From contig JASDFA010000003.1 of the NCBI GenBank assembly GCA_035772735.1, positions 126,099,001 to 126,163,000 on the forward strand: a stretch of DNA of 64,000 nt. Direction: 5' to 3'. The notes under the pieces are model-generated. The model saw nothing but the letters and a program-made list of their open reading frames with translations, did no database searches and was not told where the DNA came from. A program made the translations under genes and the position numbers. Position 1 is the first letter of the stretch, and each line of letters starts with the position of its first letter. Source of the stretch: Datura wrightii (lineage: Eukaryota; Streptophyta; Magnoliopsida; Solanales; Solanaceae). Shown one piece after another: positions 32,641 through 45,700 of this stretch.

Positions 32641-34681
32641 TCCTTTTTATATTTTTTTTACTAATCCAGCTCTAATTACTAAAACTTTTATTATCCAATG
32701 AGAATCATATTACCTTTAGTTGTTAATTGGCATAATTTCATTTGCGAAATCTTTTTCAGATTTCATTGCAAGATTAATTAAAACAAATTATGCACAAGAG
32801 TTATAATTATAATAAGTTATAATTTTATGAAAAAATTTATTTTATGAGATGAAGAGATTACTTTACCTGAATCGATAAAATTTGTAAATATATGAGTAAA
32901 TGAAGAATGTCAGCTACAAATAACACAAAATTTAAATCACATAATATCAACATAAGACACAATTAAAGCAGATAACGTTGTATCAATATTAGAATCAACT
33001 AAAGAAGAAAATTTAAGTTAAATTATTTTAAATATAAATAACTTGAGCTGGATAGCAAATTACTATTTTTTAATCTACAATATAAAAAGAAATTCATAAC
33101 ATGAAAAGAAGAAGAAGATAGATTAACACAAAAACATACAAGGTCAGAGTTGAATCAAATATGTTGATGAATTAAATTATGCAACTATAAATTCGTTTAT
33201 AAAAGTGAAAAAAGTTATAAATAAAAATATAAAAATATTATGACATTACTATTAAAAAAGGAAAAAAATTATCAAAATAAAAATCTCGTTGACAGTGAAA
33301 AAGAAAAAAAATATTAAAAAGGATAGAAAAAAATAACTTCTTTCTATCAAAAAGAGGGGGAAAATCGGGGAAGGCTTTTTTCTTCTTCTCCTTCTCCTTC
33401 GTCCTCCTCCTCCTCTTCTTTTTTTTTAATTTTTTTTTTATTTTAAGATTTACACTATAAATAAAATTATACAACATATAAAAAATTTAATATAATAAAA
33501 AAATTTATGATTATCATAAAGGAAAAAAATCGATAAATCTTTTTTATTTTTTTTGGGTTCACATTATAAATAAAATTATGCCACAAATAATAATAAAATA
33601 AGATAGCGAAAATAATTAAAACTAATAATTTTAAATAATAGCTGTGTAAAAATGATAAATGATAATTTTATATATTATAATATTTTTTAAATAATAAATA
33701 AAAAATTTAATCAACGTTATTAAATATCTTCACACTTTTAACATAATATAGATATACTGTAAAAGTTTGTCTCCCGAGAAGAGGCGGGGCCATTATTCAA
33801 AATGTGGGCTTAGGGATAATTTCTCTTCCAAGTTGTATTAGTGAATTTTTTTTTTAAAAAAGACAGTCCACAACACTATTAGTTAGAAAAGTAAAAGAAT
33901 CTTATGTATCTATTTCCATTTAAATTAACTAAATAACTTTTACCTTTAATAAAATCTTATTTGAACTTAATCACTATTTTTCCACCATGTGCAAAGACAA
34001 GATAAAACTGCAGTATAATCTTATGATTTGTAACGCTAGACTAGCTGTTATTATAGTACTTATAAGTATTACTATTCCATTGAAATGTGTGAGTATAAAT
34101 TCTTTTCCTTTCTCTCCTTTTTGAGGGATAACATAATTTCTTTTGAAAAATCAAGAAGTTGATAATTCAACCGTAGTGGATCATCGGAGAAAAAAAAAAT
34201 TGGCTCTCAATAATCTCTCAATATCATCTCTGAATGGTTTCCACACTTCTTTACACAAGAAAATAGGTTGTAGTACCCTTTTGTTTATACTAGCCTAGTG
34301 CAAATTCTTTTTTAACTAAAAATTAGAAACATATATAACCCAATATTATTTGACTACAAATCACGGTTTAAAAAAAACTAGCAGATGTAAAATCCTAAAC
34401 ATCCAATTAAATTTGAATTAGTCTTCAACAAAAACAAAAAGTATATAATTTCACCTAATTTCATTAAGTTTGTTTTCGTAATTGAACTCTTTTTAATTAA
34501 ATATTATTGGTGGTCGATAAAATATATACATAAATTATTAATTGCAATTTCCATCTGCTGAAACGGTTAGCATGAATTGTTAAAACCACCGAAAACCCCT
34601 CTATTGTACTTGTCCTATAACTGAGCGACCGTTATCATTGTCATGTAATATAAATAATTGAAAGAAGCCTTAACCCCCTCT

Positions 34682-34695
34682 CCCCCCCCCCCCCC
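34682..34695 (+). repeat. Poly-C run
   Basis: Fourteen consecutive C bases inside a wider C-rich stretch (34675-34725); rare in this AT-rich setting and prone to length error. Confidence 0.9.
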
Positions 34696-35609
34696 AACCA
34701 ACCACCCCTCTTCCCTCCCCCCAAAAAAATAACCAAGAAGACACTGACAATAATGTTGACGAATCAACTGCTCGAATTTAATGCCACGTAAGCAGCTATT
34801 AAGACATTCATGTTTACGGTGATAACAGAGAAAAAGAAACGATCAGGATTACTAGCAAACCTAATCAGTTGCACCTCTGGATTTTGTTTATATTGTACTT
34901 CAAAAATATCCTTAATATATTAAAAATAATGTGAAAATATATTATTTATTTATTTAATTAAATTTATTTTTTTATTTATCTATTAAAATAAAAATATCCT
35001 CAATATAATAAAAATAGTTTAAAACTTAAAACATGCCCATTCTGCTTATTGAATCAAATTTATCGTTAAATTAAATTTTTTTATATATAGTACCTCTATT
35101 AATTTATATTATTTATATAATTATATTATTTTTTATTTTTTTAAACTAGCATATTTTTTAATATATTTTTGGCAGATTATTTATTTAATAAAAATATGCT
35201 AAAAAAGAAATTAAACCATAATTAAGGGATAAATTTTACGAAACAAAATTTGCAAAAGTCTAAACTCCCCGGTTGGGATTAAATTAACGAAAATTCAAGC
35301 ATTCTATGTAAACCAATTAGTAATGTTAATATACTAGTAATATGATGTGAACAAACTGAAATATATATTAGATACATTGAATATATCATTAGATGATATA
35401 TAATTTTTTTATACCGATAAAAAGAACAATCATGTTTCTTCATCCAAAATATTAAACTAATTATAGGTTAATTTAATTTTTTAACCTGTTTTGATTAAGA
35501 AAATAATCTGTAAAAAAAATATAAATTTAAAATTACTTATTTTAAAAAATGAAAAACAATGTGAATAATATTAAATAATAGTAATAGCATATAAAAAAAT
35601 TTTTAGCTT

Positions 35610-35760
35610 GGGATAAATTTGATTCAATAGATAGAAGAATGACGTTTTTAACTCATTTTTATTACATGGAGCAAATTTGAGCCAATAGATAAAAGGAGGG
35701 GCAAATTTAAACCAATAAGTGAGAGAAGAATATTTTTGAACCAATTCTAACATGTTAAGA
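35610..35760 (+). repeat. Imperfect short repeats (CAAATTT..CCAATA motif)
   Basis: Three related units with AAATTTGA/AA followed by CCAATAGAT or CCAATAAGT and a purine-rich tail. Probably the remnant of a dispersed repeat. Confidence 0.5.
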
Positions 35761-37226
35761 ATATTTTTGACCTTTTTTTAACTAATTGTAAACTTTAGAT
35801 CAATTTTATATATAGAAAAGTTTAAGCTTCCGCTATTATTTTGCTTATTAACAAAAGTTAAAATGAAAATATTAAAGTCATTCACAAAAATAGGTAGTGT
35901 CTTGAAACCAAAACTTTAGCATAAATAAGGTAAGAAAGTAACTTAACCTAGAAATATTTTTTAAGTATTATTAGTATTATGAAAAATATATTTAATTTAT
36001 CTTTTTACTATCACAAAATAATATTAATTTATTAGAATCCGAAGATTATTTACTTATTAGATCAAATTGTATCTTATATCATAGTAGGGTGTCAGTATGT
36101 GTTATTTTCTTGAAAGATAATACTTTTAATTTGTTACTCACATGTAATAATAATTAAAAATAAAAAGAGTAATCTCACTATTATATGAAATTTAACGGGT
36201 AACTTATTTTGTGTAGGAGTTTCTACCTATACAATATATAGTTATATATCAAATTGACTTTTTGGCTTATATATATTTTTTCTATTTCAAAATTTGTTCC
36301 GTTCAGATTCATACTAGAACCACGATGATTCATTCAATAAAAAAACCTAACCTTTAATTGTTTATGTACTTTCTTGAAAGTCTACAGTTACGCATTCATT
36401 GGTATGGCTATTCTTTTTTTAAATAATAATTTGCTTAAATATTTTTTTTACTTCTATTGTCAATAAGTTGTATGTTTAAAATACAATCATCGTAATATTT
36501 TTTTTTGTTATGTATTCAAAATTTTATTACATTAGTTTTTTCATGGATATACAATTTTCAAAAATTCAAAGTTTTTGTATGATATTTCATGGGTCTTATT
36601 AGGTAATTCTTTTTAAAAGAGATGACTCGCTAAAAAGAAACTCTTTTTCTCTTTTTGAAACAAAATAATAACAATATTAAATATTAATTAATAATTTAAA
36701 AAATAGAGTAAGTAATATCTTATAATCAATTGAATTTTGATTTAGTTAATATAAAAATATAAAATATTTTATTAGCAATATACATAAATGTGTTGATACA
36801 CGTGGCAATTAAAATCCACAATTGTCGACTCAATGAGAATATATTGGAAATTGCATAAATATTACCTAATTGTTTTTAAAGAATTCAATACTCTCCCAAT
36901 GCGTAATGTATAGTTGCTCTAAGCTGATTATTTTATAACCTGACAAAATTATTCTAGATCGTCCTGAAGCTTCATTTTTCTATATAATAAAAATGTTGAA
37001 CAGCTTGCTAAGTAAAGAGGAGTCTGCCTTTCCTTACTACAATTTTAAACCAAAATTGACTTGAAAAATTCTAAATTCAATTGAAAGACCAAAATCAGTG
37101 AACTATTATAAAATGATAATAAAACGCCAAAATAATAAGAGATATAGTTAAAAAAATTCGAGGAAGAGAGAGATATTTCATTTCTCTTCTAAACTTCTAC
37201 ATAAATGAACCGAATTAACTTTAACA

Positions 37227-37309
37227 GCTGTTGTGTAAGCTGCTTGCATATAGAAGCTGTTGTGTAAGTTGCTTGCATATAGAAACTTTTGTGTAAGCTG
37301 CTTGCAAGC
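37227..37309 (+). repeat. Three tandem units of 29 bp
   Basis: GCTGTTGTGTAAG starts at 37227 and 37256, and a variant ACTTTTGTGTAAG at 37285, each followed by CTGCTTGCA or TTGCTTGCA. Period exactly 29 bp. It lies at the edge of the copia remnant that follows. Confidence 0.85.
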
Positions 37310-37329
37310 TTATCTATTAGACTGTGAAT

Positions 37330-39536
37330 ATGAATGAACATCCATAATATAATATATTTTATAACACTCCACCTTGGATGTTCATCAATAAATAATATGC
37401 CACATTAAAATCTTACTAGGAAAAACCCAGTGGCAAAGATCCTAGTGAAGGAAAAATAGTGCACATATCTAGTAATATGCATTGCCAGTTGCCTCATTAA
37501 AAAACCTTACCAGGAAAACTTAATGGAACAAAACCTTGTTTAAGGAAAAAAGAGTACAATGCGTATTTTACTCTCCCTGATTAAAGCATCACATAATTCT
37601 TGAAGATGATGTACTTCACTCTTGTATACCAATTTATCACATGTTGAAGTAGGCAGAGGAGGCAGGAAAAGCCTTCTATCAATTTATTATTTGATGAACT
37701 GGTTGATTATTTGCATCTCCAAGCTTTTGATAGAGTTGCATCATCGTTATATAATTTTGTTGAAATCAGGTCAAGAACATTCCTGACTTGCTCTACAAAC
37801 CTTTATTATCTTTTATATTATCATGTGGAATATCATAGTATGACAGTAACCATTTAAAAAATAGATAACATATTTGGATCGTATCCTTATGTCGATCAGA
37901 TGAATGCCCTATATATCCAAGAAGCTTAATACCAATTGTTAGGATGAATAAATTTATATCATATAAGGATTATAAACAAGTTTTTCAAGAACTTGTAGAT
38001 GCTTCAAGCATAGAATTCTTAAGAAAATGTTTATATAGACTTTGTCAAGTGACCACATCTATTAGCATGACATCTTTTAGTATCTGGATTGTAAGTCAAC
38101 TAAGTTTACGCTTATCTAGATACATCATTTCAATTGATAATTATTTCTACATCAACATGTTTAACAAATGTAGAATTTAGATCCTTACAATCACTTACAA
38201 TATTGCGCGCATATTGTACTAAAGATATTGTCGACGAGATATCATTTTGTATCAATTCACAAGGCGACATAACTTATTGAGATCTCATCACTTCATTATT
38301 TTCAGGTACCTGAACCTCTCATAAGGTTTCATGAAGTGTTATGTCATATAGGCTCTTCAAGAGCATGTTATCTCCTTGTTATGATTATTTGCTCCTCTTC
38401 TTTTTCAAGAATTATTGTGTCAGAACTGATTGGTCTACCATACTGCATGCATGTTGTAGACTTTGTCCTTCAAGAACTATTAATAGAAGCATTTGTAGCT
38501 AAAATATAAGATTAATTTTGGGTCAGCAAATGGTTTTAGCACTTGACCTGAATTATCTTTTGAAGGAGGATCATACTGATGATAATTAATAACATATTTC
38601 TTAGCTGCTTATTTTCTCCCCCCTTATGTTAGAAGACCTAACATATATCTCCCATCTTCTTTGAGAAATCAATATATGTGCATCGTGGTAGGTTCATTAA
38701 TCATTTACTGCACATAAAGAATTCCTGACCCTGAACCAATTGAGAGGGGGTGAAATAATCATAACTTATTGGTCTAATGAATATAAGTATCGATATATGC
38801 AATATATCATATCTCAGACCAACATATGAAGCTTTGTTCTCATAAGCAACAGTTTGACTATTTATCGGAGGCATTCAATATCAAATTAGCTTGAATATAA
38901 ATCAGCATTATCGAGACGAATTGTCATGATTACAAAATCTGAAAATTATGCTCTAAACTCAATGTATATTGAGCAAGCAATGTCAAACTACAGGTAGACA
39001 ACAAACGCACATGTGACCATCTTATAGATGCATTTATTTAAGATATCACATGACAGGTGAATGGGCCCATATTCACCTTTTATAATTTCTAAAATTTGGG
39101 GATTCGATCCCGTCATTAGCTGGTAGATCAACTTATAATGAGAACAAGTAACACAAAAGAATTCTTGAAGATTCTTCTAGTTCTACAATGTACTCTGATA
39201 TTCAATTAGCACTCAAGACGATCAAAATAATCATGTCAACTAATAAAATTATTTGCACTAGTAAACTTCAATTTACTATAATATGTGCTATTTCTTTTAG
39301 TAAACTTCAGGTTTACTGTGACATGAGTTTCACATCAATTAACTTCTAATTTATTTTGCCATGTGATCTTATCATGCTCTAGTAAGTATTCACATACATA
39401 TTTTTTTACCCATAGTAACTTGGAGATATTGAATCTTCCAATCATTTATAGTCTTAATATGATAACCATTTTTATTGTTAGTAAACTTCGGGGATACTAT
39501 TTGTGTCCTGATCGTAACAATTTCATATATTACAAT
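37330..39536 (-). mobile_element. Decayed copia element, left part (host of the gypsy nest)
   Basis: Starts with an LTR-like block (ACTCCACCTTGGATGTTCATC; TTGCCTCATTAAAAAACCTTACCAGG; GAGTACAATGCGTATTTTACTC) that I recognise from a common Solanaceae copia family. Between about 38200 and 38720 the minus strand holds broken copia pol blocks after integrase (QRRWEIYV..., VPENNEV...). Many stops and gaps. The element is cut at 39541 by the minus-strand gypsy insertion and continues at 60679. LTR borders are not resolved. Confidence 0.6.
38200..38720 (-). pseudogene. Copia pol remnant (integrase to reverse transcriptase linker)
   Basis: The minus-strand translation gives short recognisable blocks: HFLSQRRWEIYV, YDPPSKDNSGQVLKPFADPK and VPENNEV. 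They lie in the order known for the C-terminal integrase region and the linker before reverse transcriptase. The frame is broken repeatedly. No catalytic motif survives here. Confidence 0.5.
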
Positions 39537-39541
39537 CTAAG

Positions 39542-40032
39542 TGTCACGCTCCTCCTTGGGAGGCATGAATGGCACCTGGTGCCACACTATCCCTCGGCTA
39601 TAAACATAACTTCCGACCGACAAGGCCGTATAGCCACCTGTAAATGAAAACAGCTAACCACAACAGGTAATGAAAGGGATCCTATGTGGTCCGACAAGGC
39701 CACCATGTTGTCTAGTTATAACGAAAATAAAGACAAGCTACTATACTAGGCCACACACGGCCAAAATACAACTAACTAACTTACAATGTAGTCTACAAAC
39801 CTTTAAGAATACAAATAGTAGTCGGGACAAGGCCCCTACCTACCCAAAATGCTATACAACGGAAATACAAAAATCTCTATAACCTGGCGACTCCGAATGA
39901 AAGGAGCTGGCCCAACTGCGGACTCGGAACAACTGCTATTGAAGATCCTGAACTATGTCTGTCTAAACCTGCAGGCAAGTAATGCAGCGCCCCATAATTG
40001 GGCGTCAGTACAATATGTACTGAATATGTAAG
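39542..40032 (-). repeat. 3' LTR of minus-strand gypsy element, left part
   Basis: Begins TGTCACGC on the plus strand (LTR 3' end) and ends at the GTAAG target site of gypsy copy 2. Compared with the 5' LTR at 55370 it lacks about 86 bp (equivalent of about 55408-55492), a deletion bounded by CTA on both sides. Confidence 0.85.
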
Positions 40033-42500
40033 TGTTATACCCCGTAGAATTTCCGGCACCTAGACGACCTATTCGCACGTTGGTTAAGCATAGTAGAAGG
40101 CCATACGTGCTAGAGAAAGGCCGGGAAAAAGATCGGACGAGAAACCCGTCGAACCATCGCGGGAGGAGCCGAGGCAGAGCCCCTCCGCGATGGCAGCGTG
40201 TCACGGAGGTGAGGCCTCCGCGATGGCTCCGTGACACGTTTCCCAAGTTCAGGCCCAAGTATATAAAGCCCCACTTCAGTTTTAATTGGTAAAAACATGT
40301 TATAAATTCCAGAGAGCAGAGCAAACCGGCAGAGGGAGAAAAGAAACGAAGGAAATTAAATAATTTTCGTCCGATTACGCTGCTAAACGCTGCCCAAACT
40401 CAAATTAACCCCAGATACTGAGGTATTTAGCAGCAGAGAGCATTCCTACGGATTTAGTTTCATGAAATACGGCCGGCGAATCGGCGAGCCACCGAACTAA
40501 GGTAAGTAGAATTGCTCTAAATTAATGTCTATGTGTTCCTAGCTGAGAAGTGAATATTTCTCCCTTCTGGACCGCTGAAAAATAATGAGTTTTGACCGTT
40601 TTTTGAAAGGTTAAAGTTGGGATAAATATATATATCTAAAGTGACAATTTCTCCCGAATATTAATGTATTTAGTTCTAATTAACGTGTATATGAATGTAG
40701 TTGGGAGAAACAGCAGAAGTACCGACGGAAATCACACCGGTCAGTCGGGTACTCAGAAACCAGGTATGTAAAGTTATTCTTTCGGCAAGCCAGGAAGTAC
40801 AACTTAGAAAGTAAATAGAATAAAGGCTATTAACCGATACCCAGCGTACAGGAACGATTTTAGTACAGTTTCCAGCAAGCATGCTAGTATATTAATCACG
40901 TATCATGCGATAATCAGAATAGTAAATATTCGGGCAATACGTAGTACATCTGTTGAGATTGTATCCAATAGTAGATGGTACATTTTATGTTATTGAGCTA
41001 TATCCAGATATAATCAGATAGACAGATAAAGGCCAGGTAGCAGTTAGTCCAACAATAAGAAATAGTGTAAAACAGAATATAGTATCAGTTATTTAATACA
41101 AACTGGCCTTGAGATACAAGAAGAGAATATGATTAGTATATTTCATTTAAGCATGCTTGCTGTGTATGTGTTTTGTATGTTGAGACTTGTTGTGGCATGT
41201 GGGCACCCTTTAGCATCCCCACCGCCCCTGGGTTATAGCTGTGTTGATACCAGATTCAGATACCGCCACCAGCTGGGCGATGCCGTCCGACTAAAGGACG
41301 ATGATGGCCGACCACCATGATAATATGGTCCAGACCACCCTTCTTGCAGGGGTAGTTTAGTTTACTCTACGCAGAGCTAGCACGCCCTGTTTACAGGGGC
41401 AGACCACTCTGTGTGCACACCTGTGCCCAGAGGCAGGAGTCTTCGGACTCAGACACAGTTTATTGTCAGAGTCCAAGGCCTGAGCTACGTAGCCAAGGGG
41501 GCCGGTAGGAGGAGCTCACAGTTATCAGATGAGTGGAGTGACTTGTTTTTGGTTGGTTTAGACCCAGGTAGGGGTAAATAGATTGCTTGCTTGGTTGGCA
41601 CCTTCCGGCTTATGGGGGTCGATCAGGTATTGTGTGTATTATTATGTATATTGATATGTGCTAGTAGATACTGATAGACAGAAGGACGACACATCTTCAG
41701 GTACGCTCAGTTAGTTACAGAATGTATAAACTCTCCCCAGTTATCCTCAGCTAGATAGACTCAGCTACTTCTTGCTTAAATGTCATGTTATTGTGCTATT
41801 CGTTTCAGTTGCATATTTCAGTTTGCTTTACATGCTCAGTACCTGTGGTACTGACGCCCAGCGGGGCGCTGTATTGCTTGCCTACAGGTACTCACGGACG
41901 AGGAGCCGATCCCTCGTGATTCCAGCCAGCCAATGAGTCATCAGCTCCTGTCATCCGGAGTCTGATTCCCAGAGGTGTAGCTCCTTTTCTTTTGTTGTGC
42001 AGTATGGGTAGGTCGGGGCCCTGTCCCGATCATTTCTATTAGTCTCTTACAGTATTCGTAGAGGCTTGCAGTCTGTATATATTCCCTGTGGTTATTTGAG
42101 CTGGTCGTGTGGGGCCGTGCAGTCTGCTGTAGCTGTTTTGTATTCCAGTTTATGTTGGCCGTGTGGGGCCTTAGTTTGACAGTAGTGGTGACTTTGCCGG
42201 TCACGTAGTTTTACAGCAAGTCTTGTGTTGAGTTACAGATAACTAGACAGCATGGTGGCCTTGTCGGCCCGCATAGGTTCCTTGTTACAGGTCAGTTTCT
42301 GGTTAGCTGTTGTTACAGGTACAGATGGCTACAGGCCAGTTGGCCGGAGGCTGTAGTTACAGCCGTTATATGGCCGATTTGTTTCTTGAAATAGAGCCAA
42401 AGCCAGCCAAAGCACCAGATGTGCTCAGGCTGGACCAGTTAGCAGTCCGGAGTCTAGCAGGCACCAAGTGCCGTCATACCCCCCAAGGTGGGGTGTGACA
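40033..42500 (+). repeat. 5' LTR of gypsy copy 2
   Basis: 2468 bp, TGTTATACCCC...GGGGTGTGACA. Contains palindromes at 40154-40193 and 40197-40238, a TATA box at 40260-40267, and a consensus splice donor AAG|GTAAGT with intron start at 40502. Confidence 0.95.
40154..40238 (+). promoter_or_regulatory. Tandem palindromes upstream of TATA box, 5' LTR of copy 2
   Basis: 40154-40193 (40 nt) has arms CCATCGCGG / CCGCGATGG. 40197-40238 (42 nt) has arms CGTGTCACGGAG / CTCCGTGACACG. TATATAAA follows at 40260, 22 nt downstream, as in the other LTRs of this family. Confidence 0.7.
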
Positions 42501-42504
42501 AACT

Positions 42505-42516
42505 TGGTATCAGAGC
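42505..42516 (+). other. Primer-binding site, initiator tRNA-Met (copy 2)
   Basis: TGGTATCAGAGC, 4 nt after the 5' LTR end at 42500. Confidence 0.93.
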
Positions 42517-42713
42517 AGGTCGTATACCAGGGAGTCTGCAAGCCGTGCTAAGTAGAGTCTTGTCTATGGATGTGTTGTGCACCACATACTATAGGCAGGA
42601 GGCTGCGAGGCATGTTAGGATTGTCACTTTTCTTTCTTATTCAATCGTGCTATAGAGCGGTACAGTATAGAGTTGACTTTTGAAGCTCACCACCCTCTTT
42701 GCTCACAGATATT

Positions 42714-45700
42714 ATGGCAGACCAGTGGCACCCAGCTACAGGTAGGAGATTGGATACAGCAGCGTGCGAAGGCACCAGTAGGATGCCTCAGCTGCAGCCA
42801 GATTCCGCCCGGTCTGAGAGCAATACGGAGGCGTCATCTCGGCCCTCCCAGCAGTCTCCGCCTCGCCAGGCACCATTTGAGGCAGCACCGCCTCCCACAG
42901 CTCCTGCACCCATTTCGTCTGATCAGGAGCTACGCAGTGCGGTGGTTATGTTGACTCAGATGCTAGCTGCTCAGCGTCAGCCAGCACCACCTACAGCAGC
43001 AGAATCCCTAGGGGGGCCAGGTAGTTCCAGGGTTAGAGAATTCTTGGCGTTGGGACCCCCTTAGTTTACTGGATCGGATTCAACGGAGGACCCTCAAGAC
43101 TTTTTGGACCAGATGCAGAGGATCTTTAGAGTCATGCACGTAACCCCAGCAGAATCAGTTGAGTTAGCAGTGTTCCGGTTACGGGATATTGCTATTTTGT
43201 GGTACGGAAGTTGGGAGAGGTCTCAGGGAAGAGATGCAGCCCCTCCTACTTGGTCCAGCTTTTCAGAGGCCTTCCTGGACCACTACTTACCCCGGGAGGT
43301 CAGACAGGCTCGGGTGGACCAGTTCTTACATTTAGAGCAGGGAGCTAGGAGCATCTGTGAATATTCCTTGCAATTCGACTCCTTAGCCCGCTATGCTCCA
43401 GCATTTGTGGACACCATGTCGTCCAGAGTCCACCGCTTTATTATGGGCCTGAATCCAGAGTTCATAGAGACGTGCATGACAGCTACTTTGAGAGAGGACA
43501 TGGACATAGCCAGGGTGCAGGCCTTCGCACAGACAATTGAGGGCCTGAGGCAGCGACAGCGGGGTGACAGACAGGCAACTTCAGAGCAGCGCCGTTGGAG
43601 CAGACCCGCTGAGATTCAGAGGGAAATTCCTAAGGGGCCGAGGCCACGGTTTTTAGATAGGCCACCAGACCTTTACCACCGGTACAGCAGCAGAGAGGCA
43701 GGTTTATTCGCCGGAGTCAGTTAGAGTCCGGTAGCAGTTCACGGACAGTAGCCTCACCTCAGCAGCGGAGGGTAGAACAGAGTAGATTTACATCCACCCC
43801 TTGTCCTATATGTCACCGACTACATTCTGGATCCTGCAGGCAGGGCTTCCCAGGGTGTTATTACTGCGGACAGGAAGGGCATTTAATGAGAGATTGTCCA
43901 GCCAGGGGACAGGGTAGTCAGGATGATCTGGATAGAGCGTCAGCAGGGCCACGAGTTCCAGCAGCCTCAGCAGGGCGCAGACGCTCAGGTTCAGGGAATA
44001 GGGGCCGAGGTAGACCAGGAGCCTCTGGATCAGGTGCAGGCCCCAACCGTACCTATGCATTACCGGGGAGGCAGGATTCAGAGGCATCTCCCGACGTAGT
44101 CACAGGTACATTGATTATCTATTCATATCCTGTTTATGTATTGATTGATCCAGGGTGTACATTGTCATATATCACACCATTTGTGGCCCGAAAGTTGGGT
44201 ATCGAACCAGAATTACTTCAGCAGCCCTTTTCGGTGCTTACACCGGTCGGTGACTCGATTACAGCTAAAAGAGTTTACCGAGGGTGTACGGTAGAGGTTG
44301 CCGATCGCCAGACCACAGTAGACTTAATAGTACTTGAGATGGTCGACTTCGATTCTATTATGGGTATGGACTGGTTAGTGCCATGCTACGCCGACTTAGA
44401 ATGCTGGACCAAGACGGTCCGATTCCACTTTCCGGGGGAGGCAGTGCGAGAGTGGAAAGGGAGTACACCTATGCCGAAAGGTAGGTTTATTTCCTACCTT
44501 AAGGCAAGAAAATTAATAGCAAAGGGATGTATTTGCCACCTAGTTAGAGTCCAGGACGTTCGGGTGGAACCTCTGACTCTTCAGTCTGTTCCAGTGGTCA
44601 ATGAATTCCCTGACGTATTCCCGGATGAGTTGCCTAGTGTCCCTCCCGAAAGGGAGATAGATTTTGCGATTGACTTGTTACCAGGTACTCAGCCGATATC
44701 GATTCCTCCTTATCGTATGGCTCCTGCAGAACTCAGAGAATTAAAGGAGCAGTTGAAAGATTTGTTAGATAAAGGTTTTATCAGGCCGAGTACTTCACCG
44801 TGGGGTGTGCCAGTTTTATTCGTGAGAAAGAAAGATGGCTCGCTCCGAATGTGCATAAATTATCGGCAACTAAACAAAGTTACAGTGAAGAACAAATACC
44901 CGCTCCCGAGAATAGATGATTTGTTTGACCAGTTGAAGGGGGCCAAATGTTTCTCTAAGATAGATCTGAGGTCCGGATACCACCAGGTCCGGGTTCGTGA
45001 GAGAGACATTCCAAAGACTGCTTTCAGGACCAGGTATGGTCACTTTGAATTCCTAGTTATGTCTTTCGGGCTGACGAATGCTCCCGCAGTGTTTATGGAC
45101 CTAATGAACAGCATATTCAGACCGTATTTGGATCTGTTCGTGATAGTATTTATCGATGATATTCTGGTATATTCTCGTTCAGAGACAGATCACCAGAACC
45201 ATTTACGAACAGTACTCCAGATCCTTAGAGAACGTCAGCTGTACGCCAAGTTTTCTAAGTGTGAGTTCTGGTTGAACTCAATTGCCTTTTTGGGGCACAT
45301 CGTGTCGGATGCTGGTATACAGGTAGACATACAGAAAATAGAGGCGGTCAAGACATGGCCCAGACCTACCACTCCGACCGAGGTCCGCAGTTTCTTAGGT
45401 TTAGCAGGATATTATCGGAGATTTGTTGAAGGATTCTCCACTATAGCAGCACCTCTGACAAAGCTGACACAGAAAGCAGTAAAATTTTAGTGGACGGAGG
45501 CATGTGAGCAGAGTTTTCAAGAGTTGAAAGACCGATTGACCTCCGCCCCAATACTAGCATTGCCAGAGGGAACAGATGGGTATGCGGTGTATTGCGACGC
45601 TTCAGGTTTGGGACTGGGTTGTGTGTTGATGCAGCATCGTAAGGTGATTGCTTATGCTTCCAGACAGCTGAGGAAACATGAAAAGAACTATCCGACCCAT

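Larger units (their letters stand above)
31700..37226. other. Long AT-rich intergenic region, no gene seen
   Basis: Over 5 kb with no domain-bearing ORF on either strand. Contents: a diverged tandem duplication (32147-32640), a pyrimidine-rich tract (33381-33435), a run of 14 C (34682-34695), and imperfect repeats of a CAAATTT..CCAATAGAT motif (35610-35760) of a type seen as a dispersed repeat in plants. The rest is low-complexity A/T. Confidence 0.6.

Noticed and set aside
33238..33477. Lys/Arg/Glu-rich minus-strand ORF
   Set aside because: Produced by a pyrimidine-rich tract and poly-A/T runs, not a protein-like composition.
37944..38180. Plus-strand ORF of 78 codons
   Set aside because: Lies within the minus-strand copia remnant. 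Composition is low-complexity and no domain is recognised.
40032..40292. An 86-codon ORF recurring in three gypsy LTRs (4342-4602, 40032-40292, 47759-48019)
   Set aside because: It runs through the palindromes and the TATA box, mostly upstream of the expected transcription start. Conservation follows from LTR identity.
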